A stretch of 7,797 bases of DNA from Candidatus Woesearchaeota archaeon (GCA_015519985.1 WIAN01000024.1:1-7797); one strand, 5' to 3'; shown: positions 1 through 5,089, counted from the stretch's first letter. Notes: generated from the sequence alone by a model not told the origin. A program made the numbers and translations.

Positions 1-232
1 ATTTTATATTTTTTTTATAACAAAATTTTACTAATTTGTTTATTTCTTTAAAATTTTCACTTTTTTTGTTAAAAAAGTTTTCATAATCTTTTTTGTTTTT
101 TAAAACAATGTTTTCTAAAGATTCTAATAATACATATTTTGGTTTTGTTTCTTTAATCAAACATTTTTGTATTAAAAAGTCATCAAAATAATTATGAGAA
201 TTTGAAAAAAATATAAAAAAATATTTTTTCAT
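1..232 (-). CDS. Hypothetical protein, N-terminal part (runs off the left edge)
   Basis: An open frame of 77 codons starts at ATG 232-230 and stays open to base 2, so the 3' end lies outside the window. The start is supported by AGAGG at 244-240, seven T residues upstream of the ATG, and by a TATA box at 289-282. The protein begins MKKYFFIFFSNSHNYFDDF and continues with a KPKYVLLESL stretch, then a Lys/Asn-rich segment. It is not a clear signal peptide, because the hydrophobic run is short and aromatic. The order 'SNSHNY, then about 20 residues, then KPKYVLLE' faintly recalls the GESH...KPDIVxLE pattern of TraB/ChaN-like proteins, but this is a weak resemblance and I assign no function. It is transcribed away from rpsB. 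I am fairly sure it is a real gene because start, ribosome site and promoter agree. Confidence 0.6.
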   Translation of the reverse strand, partial: MKKYFFIFFSNSHNYFDDFLIQKCLIKETKPKYVLLESLENIVLKNKKDYENFFNKKSENFKEINKLVKFCYKKNIK

Positions 233-281
233 AAAAAAACCTCTGAAATAAATTAAAATAAGTTTCTAATTATACGTTTTG

Positions 282-289
282 TTTTTATA
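282..289 (-). promoter_or_regulatory. TATA box for the left-edge gene
   Basis: On the minus strand the octamer reads TATAAAAA, preceded by GG. A start site about 25 bases downstream would fall near 258, leaving a leader of about 25 bases that includes the AGAGG ribosome site at 244-240. Position and sequence fit an archaeal TBP site, but the surrounding DNA is so AT-rich that chance matches are common. Confidence 0.4.
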
Positions 290-304
290 CCTAATATTTT
301 TTTT

Positions 305-321
305 CCAAAAAGTTTTTAAAT
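305..321 (+). promoter_or_regulatory. BRE/TATA promoter for the rpsB leader
   Basis: CCAAAAAG followed by TTTTTAAAT (313-321) closely matches the promoter in front of the aIF2-beta gene (GAAAAG then TTTTTTAAATAA). A start site about 26 bases after the TATA centre falls near 343-345, which is where the sequence changes from AT-rich DNA to the GC-richer folded segment. That coincidence is the main support for the call. Confidence 0.55.
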
Positions 322-342
322 GTGATTTTTTTACTGTTTTTT

Positions 343-454
343 TAAGGCCTTGGGTGTTGTAGAGCAAAAAAACAAAAAAAATATTGTTTTTTTGGACAAC
401 ACCTTTGTTTTGCGGGGCGATAATACGCAGAACGAAGAGATTTCTTTGTTCTGT
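343..454 (+). ncRNA. Structured 5' leader of rpsB, or separate small RNA
   Basis: Two strong helices can be read by eye. The first is bipartite: GGTGTTGT (353-360) pairs with ACAACACC (396-403). After an asymmetric internal loop (AGAG opposite one G), an 11-bp stem (365-375 with 384-394) closes an 8-base A-rich loop. The second hairpin pairs 427-438 with 443-454 (one G-U inside, one at the base) around the loop GATT. Bases 391-454 have 27 G/C in 64, far above the surroundings. The promoter at 305-321 would start transcription at the 5' edge. No T-tract follows, so transcription probably continues into rpsB, whose start carries a ribosome site, unlike the leaderless genes here. No tRNA, SRP, RNase P or box C/D signature was found. 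A leader that senses S2 or another ligand is inference; a processed stand-alone RNA is the alternative. Confidence 0.55.
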
Positions 455-515
455 AGATATTAATAAAGTAAAACAACGTAAGATGAATAAATTAAAAAAT
501 ATAAATAAAATATAT

Positions 516-522
516 AAGGTGG
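516..522 (+). promoter_or_regulatory. Shine-Dalgarno site deciding the rpsB TTG start
   Basis: AAGGTGG lies five bases before TTG 528-530. The same GGTGGTTTTTTTG string, with the same spacing, precedes the Hjc gene. An in-frame ATG at 483 would add 15 residues (MNKLKNINKIYKVVF) not expected in archaeal S2 and has no ribosome site. An even longer frame from 384 would read through the folded leader. TTG 528 is therefore the preferred start. Confidence 0.75.
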
Positions 523-527
523 TTTTT

Positions 528-1133
528 TTGGCTGAAGAAAAACAATTATTAGTACCTACAGATGTTTATTTGAAAGCAGGAGTTCATATTGGAACTAAAT
601 TTAAAACTAAATATATGGAGCCTTACATTTTTAAAATTAGACCTGATGGTTTAGCTATTTTAAATTTGAGTAAAATTGATGAAAAGTTAAAAGAAACTGC
701 TAAATATTTAGCACAATATAATCCTGAAGATGTTCTTGTAGTTGCTAGAAGAGAAACTTCTTGGAAAGGAGCTTCTTTGTTTAAAAAAAGCACAGGTATT
801 AATGTTATTACAGGAAGGTATCCTCCTGGATTGATTACTAATACAAATCTTGAAGGTTTTATTGAACCTAAAGTTTTGTTCGCTGTTGATCCTTGGCCTG
901 ACAGGAACGCTATTAAAGATGCTAAAAGAATGAATATTCCTGTAGTTGCTTTTTGTGATACTAACAATACAACTCAAAATATTGATGTTGTTGTTCCTTT
1001 AAATAATAAAGGAAGAAAAAGTGTTGGTCTAGCATTTTATATTTTAGCAAAAGAATATTTGAAAGAAAAAGGACTTATAAAAAGCGATGAAGAAATGCCT
1101 TACACCATTGAAGATTTTATGAGTGAAGAATAA
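528..1133 (+). CDS. rpsB: Small-subunit ribosomal protein uS2, archaeal type
   Basis: This 201-residue protein is a component of the 30S subunit, where it binds late on the back of the head-body junction. The TTG start gives MAEEKQLLVPTDVYLKAGVHIGT, matching the archaeal S2 N-terminus (LLVP...YLAAGVHIGT). Other family hallmarks are the PPGLITNTN segment near residue 100, then FIEPKVLFAVDPWPDRNAI, NIPVVAFCDTNN and the PLNNKGRKS stretch, followed by an acidic C-terminal tail. Length is normal for archaea (about 200). In many archaea this gene sits in an operon with uL13, uS9, RNA polymerase subunits and enolase. Here it stands alone behind a long folded leader and ends in a T-tract, so it is probably a single-gene transcript. 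The start choice rests on the ribosome site at 516-522. Confidence 0.95.
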   Translation: MAEEKQLLVPTDVYLKAGVHIGTKFKTKYMEPYIFKIRPDGLAILNLSKIDEKLKETAKYLAQYNPEDVLVVARRETSWKGASLFKKSTGINVITGRYPPGLITNTNLEGFIEPKVLFAVDPWPDRNAIKDAKRMNIPVVAFCDTNNTTQNIDVVVPLNNKGRKSVGLAFYILAKEYLKEKGLIKSDEEMPYTIEDFMSEE

Positions 1134-1139
1134 AAAAAA

Positions 1140-1148
1140 TTTTTTTTT
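1140..1148 (+). terminator. T-tract terminator after rpsB
   Basis: Nine T residues begin six bases after the rpsB stop codon and follow a run of A. Archaeal RNA polymerase terminates on U-tracts without needing a hairpin. The tract leads directly into GAAAAC, the upstream element of the RNase Z promoter. The same T9-GAAAA arrangement occurs at 2481-2494. Confidence 0.5.
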
Positions 1149-1163
1149 GAAAACATTTATATA
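1149..1163 (+). promoter_or_regulatory. BRE/TATA promoter of the RNase Z-Hjc operon
   Basis: GAAAACA followed by TTTATATA (1156-1163) fits an archaeal BRE plus TATA box. The TATA centre is about 28 bases before ATG 1188, so the transcript should begin at or next to the start codon. No Shine-Dalgarno site lies between TATA box and ATG, in line with a leaderless message. Confidence 0.65.
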
Positions 1164-1187
1164 AAATTTTATTCTTCTATTTTTTTT

Positions 1188-2075
1188 ATGGAAATTACTT
1201 TTTTAGGTACTTCTGCTATGGTTCCTACTAAGGAAAGAAATCAAAGCAGTTTTTTGTTAGAATATAATGGTAAAGGTATTTTGTTTGATGTTGGTGAAGG
1301 CACTCAAAGACAATTAAGAATTATTGGTAAAAGTCCTTCTAAAATTAATATTATTCTTATTAGTCATTGGCATGGAGATCATTCTTTAGGTTTGATTGGT
1401 TTATTACAAACTTTGTCTTCTCAAAATATTGAACATAAAATTACTATTATTGGACCTGAAAATACTAAAAAGAATATTGAATTGTTAATGGATATTTTTC
1501 CTTCTAATTTTTCTTTTGAATATGAAGTTTTAGAAGCAGAAGATAGTGTTTTTGATTTTGGTAGTTTTGAAATCCATACTAAAGTTTTATGTCATAATGT
1601 TAAATCTTTAGGTTTTAGTTTTGTTGAAAAAGACATTTTAAAGATTAAAGAAGAAAAAATTAAAGAAGAAAAAATTAAACCTGGACCTTGGCTTGGAAAA
1701 TTACAGAAAGGTTTAGATTCTGAATATGAAGGTAGAATTTTAAAAGTTGAAGATTATACTTTTGTTGTTAAAGGTAAAAAAATTACTTATATCAGCGATA
1801 CTCAACTTTGTGATAGTGTTTTTGAAATTGCTAAGGATAGTAATGTTATTATTAGTGAAAGTACTTTTACCAGAGAGCATGAAGATAAAAGTGTTTTGTA
1901 TAAACATTTAACTTCTTCTCAAGCTGCTCTTGTTGCTTTGAAAAGCAATGCTGAACTTTTAATTTTAACTCATTTTTCACAGAGATATTCTGATCTTAAT
2001 GATATGCTTTTTGAAGCTAAAGAAGTTTTTGAAAATACAAGGCTTGCTTTTGATTTTATGAAAGTTAAATTGTAG
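1188..2075 (+). CDS. rnz: Ribonuclease Z (tRNA 3' processing endonuclease)
   Basis: The enzyme cuts tRNA precursors after the discriminator base to make the 3' end to which CCA is added. The 295-residue protein is a short-form RNase Z with a complete metallo-beta-lactamase fold: N-terminal FLGTSAMVPT, FDVGEGTQRQ (33-42), the metal motif HWHGDH (60-65), then H136, D204 in YISDT, and H262 in THFSQRY. HEDK at 231-234 and KHLTSSQAA at 239-247 also fit the family. The flexible arm that grips the tRNA elbow lies around 150-180 and keeps the PGPWLGKLQKG signature, but carries an IKEEK repeat just before it. Translation is probably leaderless from ATG 1188. The stop codon overlaps the ribosome site of the Hjc gene, so the two are cotranscribed. 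Confidence 0.95.
   Translation: MEITFLGTSAMVPTKERNQSSFLLEYNGKGILFDVGEGTQRQLRIIGKSPSKINIILISHWHGDHSLGLIGLLQTLSSQNIEHKITIIGPENTKKNIELLMDIFPSNFSFEYEVLEAEDSVFDFGSFEIHTKVLCHNVKSLGFSFVEKDILKIKEEKIKEEKIKPGPWLGKLQKGLDSEYEGRILKVEDYTFVVKGKKITYISDTQLCDSVFEIAKDSNVIISESTFTREHEDKSVLYKHLTSSQAALVALKSNAELLILTHFSQRYSDLNDMLFEAKEVFENTRLAFDFMKVKL
1644..1679 (+). repeat. 15-bp tandem repeat inside rnz
   Basis: The unit ATTAAAGAAGAAAAA occurs twice in perfect tandem (1644-1658, 1659-1673), followed by ATTAAA as a partial third copy. It is in frame and encodes IKEEK-IKEEK-IK at the base of the RNase Z flexible arm. The length is a multiple of three, so gain or loss of a unit would not break the gene. Confidence 0.9.
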
Positions 2076-2079
2076 GTGG
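2074..2079 (+). promoter_or_regulatory. Shine-Dalgarno site deciding the Hjc TTG start
   Basis: AGGTGG overlaps the TAG stop of rnz and lies five bases before TTG 2085-2087. The GTG at 2076-2078 is part of this ribosome site, so it is unlikely to be the start codon. The layout matches the rpsB start base for base across GGTGGTTTTTTTG. Confidence 0.75.
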
Positions 2080-2084
2080 TTTTT

Positions 2085-2480
2085 TTGTCTATTCCTTATT
2101 CTAGGAGAAAAAGTAAAGGAAGTGTTTTTGAAAGACAACTTATTAAAATGTTTTGGGATTCTGGTTGGGCTGCTTCTAGAGTTGCTGGCAGTGGCAGCAG
2201 TAGTTTTTTTTCTCCTGACGTTATTGCTGGTAAGAATGGAAGGGTTATTGTTATTGAAGCTAAAGTTAGTAGTAGTAAAAAAAAGTATTTGACTAAAGAA
2301 GAAGTTTTACAGTTAAAAAAGTTTAGTGAAATTTTCGGTGCTGAAGCTTGGATTGCTGTTAAGTTTAAAAACAATAATGTTAAATTTGTTTCTTTGAATA
2401 ATGTTGTTTTTACTGATAAAAGTGTTGTTGTTAGTGAAGATGATCCTTTTTTGTTTTCTTTTGAAGAATTGATAGAATAA
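2085..2480 (+). CDS. hjc: Holliday junction resolvase Hjc
   Basis: Hjc is the archaeal homodimeric endonuclease that cuts four-way DNA junctions formed in recombination and fork repair. From TTG 2085 the product has 131 residues, near the usual 120-140. The nuclease core is intact: KGSVFERQL with E16, SRVAGSGSS with R32, the SPDV metal aspartate D45, and the IEAK pair E58/K60. These match the E, R, D, E-x-K set of Pyrococcus Hjc. A basic N-terminus (YSRRKSKG) fits DNA binding. The acidic C-terminus (SEDDPF...EELIE) resembles the short acidic tails of some family members. The gene is translated from a Shine-Dalgarno site inside the upstream rnz stop codon, so expression depends on the rnz transcript. 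It is followed immediately by a nine-T tract. Confidence 0.93.
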   Translation: MSIPYSRRKSKGSVFERQLIKMFWDSGWAASRVAGSGSSSFFSPDVIAGKNGRVIVIEAKVSSSKKKYLTKEEVLQLKKFSEIFGAEAWIAVKFKNNNVKFVSLNNVVFTDKSVVVSEDDPFLFSFEELIE

Positions 2481-2489
2481 TTTTTTTTT
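2481..2489 (+). terminator. T-tract terminator after hjc
   Basis: Nine T residues start right after the TAA stop. They run into GAAAAG, the upstream element of the next promoter, repeating the arrangement seen after rpsB. Confidence 0.5.
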
Positions 2490-2507
2490 GAAAAGTTTTT
2501 TAAATAA
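2490..2507 (+). promoter_or_regulatory. BRE/TATA promoter of the aIF2-beta gene
   Basis: GAAAAG followed by TTTTTTAAATAA (2496-2507) lies about 26 bases before ATG 2528, predicting a leaderless transcript. No GGTG-type ribosome site precedes the ATG. It is very similar to the rpsB leader promoter at 305-321. Confidence 0.65.
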
Positions 2508-2527
2508 CATTAGTATTCTTTATTTTT

Positions 2528-2941
2528 ATGGATTTGGATTATGAAAAATTATTAGAAGGTGCTCAAAGTAAAATTCCTGAAAAAGTAAAGAAACATGAAA
2601 GGTTTGAAATTCCTAAAGTTAAAGGTCATTTTCAAGGTAATAAAACCGTTATTACTAATTTTTCTGAAATTGCTCAAGTTTTAGGTAGAGATCCTCAACA
2701 TATTATTAAATATTTGACTAAAGCTTTAGCTGCTAGTATTGATTTTACAGGCAGTAATTTAATTTTAGGTAGAAAGATTAAATCTGATTTGATTAATGAG
2801 AAGATTAATTTTTATGCTAAAATTTATGTTATTTGTAAAGAATGTGGAAAACCTGATACTGAACTTGTACATCAAGATAGAATTTTGTTTTTGAAATGTC
2901 AAGCTTGCGGAGCTAAACATCCTATTACACAAAAATTATAA
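2528..2941 (+). CDS. eif2b: Translation initiation factor aIF2 subunit beta
   Basis: The beta subunit of the heterotrimeric factor that brings initiator Met-tRNA to the small ribosomal subunit. The 137-residue protein has the full archaeal layout: a short N-terminal helix (DYEKLLEGA, which in this family contacts the gamma subunit), the alpha-beta core with ERFEIPK, GNKTVITNF and the very conserved GRDPQHIIKYL (53-63), and a C-terminal C4 zinc ribbon with C103, C106, C124 and C127. It ends in PITQKL. It appears to be a single-gene unit with its own TATA promoter upstream and a hairpin/T-tract downstream. The alpha and gamma subunits are not in the window. Single-subunit eIF5 and the Zn-ribbon homologues are longer or differ in the core, so the call is firm. 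Confidence 0.95.
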   Translation: MDLDYEKLLEGAQSKIPEKVKKHERFEIPKVKGHFQGNKTVITNFSEIAQVLGRDPQHIIKYLTKALAASIDFTGSNLILGRKIKSDLINEKINFYAKIYVICKECGKPDTELVHQDRILFLKCQACGAKHPITQKL

Positions 2942-2957
2942 AGAGTATAATAAAATT

Positions 2958-2988
2958 AAGTATAACAAAATTCATACTTGTTTTTTTT
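2958..2988 (+). terminator. Hairpin plus T-tract terminator after aIF2-beta
   Basis: AAGTAT (2958-2963) and ATACTT (2974-2979) form a six-bp stem with a ten-base loop, followed by G and eight T residues. It starts 17 bases after the stop codon. The T-tract alone would be enough for archaeal termination, and the hairpin may help. Confidence 0.55.
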
Positions 2989-3113
2989 GTAAAAATAAAA
3001 AGTTTTATAAAAGAATAATGTTTTATTTTTAAAATATTTTTAATTAAAAAGTATAAAGATAAATATAAGATAAAAAATAATAAAGTAAATATAATATTAA
3101 ACGAATTTTTTTT

Positions 3114-3119
3114 GAGGTG
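3114..3119 (+). promoter_or_regulatory. Shine-Dalgarno site of the membrane-tail protein gene
   Basis: GAGGTG lies eight bases before ATG 3128 and fixes that start. It implies a transcript with a leader. The leader must begin in the AT-rich stretch 2989-3113, which holds many TATA-like strings, so no single promoter can be chosen. Confidence 0.6.
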
Positions 3120-3127
3120 TTTCCAAA

Positions 3128-3430
3128 ATGGCAGTTTTAGATTTGCAAACTATTTTTTTAGCAGGTATTTTTGCTTTGTTAATTGCAATTGCTTTAAGTT
3201 TAAAACTTCTTTTCTATATTCAAAGAAGTTTGATTAGAATGGATGAAAATCTTATTAGGATTACTGCTAAACTTTTAGAGGAAGAAGATGAGATTGAACT
3301 TTTATTAAAAGAAGATTTGAAAAAAAATAATAAAAGCAGTAAAAAAAGTGTAAGTAAAAAAAGCACTAAGAAAACTTCAAAAGCAAAAAAAAGCAGTAGT
3401 AAAAGGAAAAGCAGTAGAAAGAAAAAATAA
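3128..3430 (+). CDS. Membrane-anchored protein with Lys/Ser-rich basic tail
   Basis: A 100-residue protein of no family I recognise. Residues about 8-31 (TIFLAGIFALLIAIALSLKL) form one strong membrane helix. Residues 32-66 form an amphipathic, probably coiled-coil stretch with an acidic centre (EEEDEIELLLKED). From about residue 65 to the end it is almost only Lys, Ser, Thr and Arg, like a histone H1 tail. By the positive-inside rule the basic tail should be in the cytoplasm, where it could touch nucleic acid or another polyanion; that function is inference. Low-complexity composition means database hits to the tail would not be informative. ATG 3128 is supported by GAGGTG at 3114-3119. A 57-base gap separates it from the next gene, which has its own TATA-like sequence. 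Confidence 0.75.
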   Translation: MAVLDLQTIFLAGIFALLIAIALSLKLLFYIQRSLIRMDENLIRITAKLLEEEDEIELLLKEDLKKNNKSSKKSVSKKSTKKTSKAKKSSSKRKSSRKKK

Positions 3431-3447
3431 GAAGAAAAAAAACAAAA

Positions 3448-3459
3448 TATTTTAAAACA
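3448..3459 (+). promoter_or_regulatory. TATA-like promoter of the eIF-2B-family gene
   Basis: ATATTTTAAAAC lies about 33 bases before ATG 3488, giving a predicted leader of only a few bases. No Shine-Dalgarno site precedes the ATG. Support is weaker than for the rnz and aIF2-beta promoters, and readthrough from the upstream gene is also possible. Confidence 0.4.
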
Positions 3460-3487
3460 TTTCAACTAATTTTTTTCTAGTGATTTT

Positions 3488-4435
3488 ATGGTTAGAAAGT
3501 TGTTTTTTAAAATTTCAAATGTTACAAAAAAGGTTATGGAAGATATTAAAAATGTTAAAATTCAAGGAGCTGAAAGTATTGCTTTTAAAGGAAGTGAAGC
3601 TTTTTATTCTGAATTGAAAAAACAATTGAATAATATTAAAGGTAAAAGCAGATTGTCTTATAAAGAATATTCTTTTTTGTTTGATTCTTTAAAACAAAAA
3701 TTTTTGTCTTTAAGAAAAACAGAACCTCATTTGGAGAATAATATTCTTTTTTTAAAAGATTCTTTTGAAAGAAAGGAAGTTAAAAAAATAATTTTTGATT
3801 TAGAAGAAAAGTTTAAAATTTTAAAAGAACATAAAAAAACTGTTTATGAAAAAATCGCTTTTTTTTCTGAAAAAGAATTGAAAAAGTTTAATGTTTTTTA
3901 TACTCATTGCCATTCTTCTATGGTTGTTAAAGCTATTTTGTCTTCTAATCCTAAAGTTGTTTATAATACTGAAACGAGACCTTTATTTCAAGGTAGAAAA
4001 ACTGCTTTAGAATTGTCTGATAAAGTTTTAGTTAAACATTTTGTTGACAGTTATTTTTCTAGTATTATTCCTAAAGTTGATGTTGTTGTCTTAGGCACTG
4101 ATGAAATTACTGAAGATTTTAGAATTATTAATAAAGTAGGTACTAAGAGTATTGTTTTGATTGCTGAAAAGTATAATGTTCCTGTTTATTTTGTTACTGA
4201 TAGTTTTAAATTAAAGTTAAATTCTAAAAATAAGAGTGAAGAGGAACTTTTAGAGTTTAGAAGTCCTGAAGAAGTTTGGAATGTTAATAAAAAAAATTTG
4301 AAAGTTTTTAATCCTGCTTTTGAAATTGTTGATGGTAATAAAAAGAATATTAAAATTATTTGTGAAGAAGGAGTTTTTTCTGTTAAAAAATTTGTTAGTA
4401 TCGCTAAAAAGAAAATTTTAGAAAATAAAAATTAA
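3488..4435 (+). CDS. eIF-2B / ribose-1,5-bisphosphate isomerase family protein
   Basis: A 315-residue member of the family that includes eIF2B alpha/beta/delta regulatory subunits, archaeal ribose-1,5-bisphosphate isomerase (AMP degradation to RuBisCO) and MtnA. The N-terminal half is helical (IKNVKIQGAESIA at 20-32, then charged helices). The Rossmann-like C-terminal half has THCHSS (139-144), NTETRPLFQGR (160-170), GTDEIT (203-208), INKVGTKSIVLIAE (214-227) and NPAFEIV (275-281). C141 and D205 match in context the catalytic Cys and Asp known from the Thermococcus isomerase. The N-terminal phosphate-binding motif, often IRGA, is IQGA here, so isomerase activity is uncertain. Neighbours are informational genes; no AMP phosphorylase or RuBisCO gene is in the window. 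Family call is firm; the specific function is open between sugar-phosphate isomerase and an aIF2-binding protein. Confidence 0.85.
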   Translation: MVRKLFFKISNVTKKVMEDIKNVKIQGAESIAFKGSEAFYSELKKQLNNIKGKSRLSYKEYSFLFDSLKQKFLSLRKTEPHLENNILFLKDSFERKEVKKIIFDLEEKFKILKEHKKTVYEKIAFFSEKELKKFNVFYTHCHSSMVVKAILSSNPKVVYNTETRPLFQGRKTALELSDKVLVKHFVDSYFSSIIPKVDVVVLGTDEITEDFRIINKVGTKSIVLIAEKYNVPVYFVTDSFKLKLNSKNKSEEELLEFRSPEEVWNVNKKNLKVFNPAFEIVDGNKKNIKIICEEGVFSVKKFVSIAKKKILENKN

Positions 4436-4452
4436 AATGAAAGAAATATAAT

Positions 4453-4481
4453 AAAAAAAATTTTTTTATTTTATTTTTTTT
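4453..4481. terminator. Terminator region between convergent genes
   Basis: A8-T7 (4453-4467) followed by ATTTTA and a further T8 (4474-4481) lies 18 bases after the eIF-2B-family gene. On the opposite strand the A8 is a T-tract downstream of the TFE gene. It can therefore serve as a U-tract terminator for both converging transcripts. Confidence 0.45.
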
Positions 4482-4531
4482 GATGTTGTTGTAAAATTAT
4501 TTTTTGTTCTGATTTTTTTTGTTAGTTTTTT

Positions 4532-5050
4532 TTATCTTTTTAATTTTAGTGTTGCTTTTAAACTTGCTATTGCATTTTTTATTTCTTTTACTTCTTTTTT
4601 GTTTTCTAATGGTTGCATTAACTCTCCGCATTCTAAACATTTAAAATGATATTTACTGCTCGTATGAAAATCTAATCTCATACAATTGTTTGGACATTCA
4701 AAATACAATGTTTTTTTTTCTCGTTCTAATCTTCTTTGTAATGCTTTTATTTTTTCTTCATTGTGTTTAAAGAAAGCTGATAAAATGTTTTCGTGTTTTA
4801 AATACCAATAGTATGTATACCATCCTATTTTTGGATCTTTTCTTCTGAAAAAACCTACATATCCTTTGCTGTGTAGTTGGTATAATAAACTTCTTGTGTA
4901 ATTTACGTCTTTGTCAAATCTTTCTGCTAATTCTAATTCTGACATTTCTTTTTTTCTCTTTAATGGCTTTATTATTTTTAAGAATTCTTCTCCTAATGTT
5001 TCTTTTACAACAACATCAGCGAGTTTTTTTGACTGCCCAATTAACCCCAT
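4532..5050 (-). CDS. tfe: Transcription factor E subunit alpha (TFE)
   Basis: TFE is the archaeal counterpart of the TFIIE alpha N-terminal half; it binds the RNA polymerase clamp and helps open promoter DNA. The 172-residue protein has a winged-helix domain (about 10-85), with a helix-turn-helix around MSELELAERFDKDVNYTRSLLYQL and the wing KDPKIGWYTYYWYL. A basic linker helix follows (95-113). The zinc ribbon uses C119, C123, C138 and C141. Its first knuckle is C-P-N-N-C, one residue longer than the usual CxxC. A short charged C-terminal helix ends the protein. Length is normal (about 170-190). It has its own promoter 24-33 bases upstream, so it probably yields a leaderless transcript separate from the PolD unit. 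Confidence 0.92.
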   Translation of the reverse strand: MGLIGQSKKLADVVVKETLGEEFLKIIKPLKRKKEMSELELAERFDKDVNYTRSLLYQLHSKGYVGFFRRKDPKIGWYTYYWYLKHENILSAFFKHNEEKIKALQRRLEREKKTLYFECPNNCMRLDFHTSSKYHFKCLECGELMQPLENKKEVKEIKNAIASLKATLKLKR

Positions 5051-5073
5051 TATTATATAGTAGTAGTTATATT

Positions 5074-5089
5074 ATATTTAAATATTTCG
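5074..5089 (-). promoter_or_regulatory. BRE/TATA promoter of tfe
   Basis: On the minus strand CGAAATATTTAAATATA places a BRE-like CGAAA directly before a TATA box. Its centre is about 30 bases before ATG 5050. There is no Shine-Dalgarno site between them. This predicts a leaderless or very short-leader transcript starting in the 86-base gap after the upstream gene. Confidence 0.6.

Noticed and set aside
343..455. A tRNA gene, suggested by GTAGAGC (359-365) looking like the end of a D-arm
   Set aside because: There is no matching acceptor stem, anticodon arm or T-arm (no GGTTCRANYCC), and the A/T hairpin that follows does not fit, even allowing for an intron.
384..527. Long in-frame N-terminal extension of S2 beginning MFFWTTPLF
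   Set aside because: It reads through the folded RNA segment, has no ribosome site, and does not resemble S2. The ribosome site at 516-522 and homology place the start at TTG 528.
623..967. Minus-strand open frames opposite rpsB, rnz, hjc and the membrane-tail gene
   Set aside because: They lie opposite well-supported genes, have biased low-complexity composition and lack promoters or ribosome sites.
2989..3113. Extra promoter, small gene or ncRNA in the AT-rich spacer before the membrane-tail gene
   Set aside because: Stop codons are frequent in the frames I read, no strong inverted repeat or GC-rich island is present, and TATA-like strings are too common to pick one.
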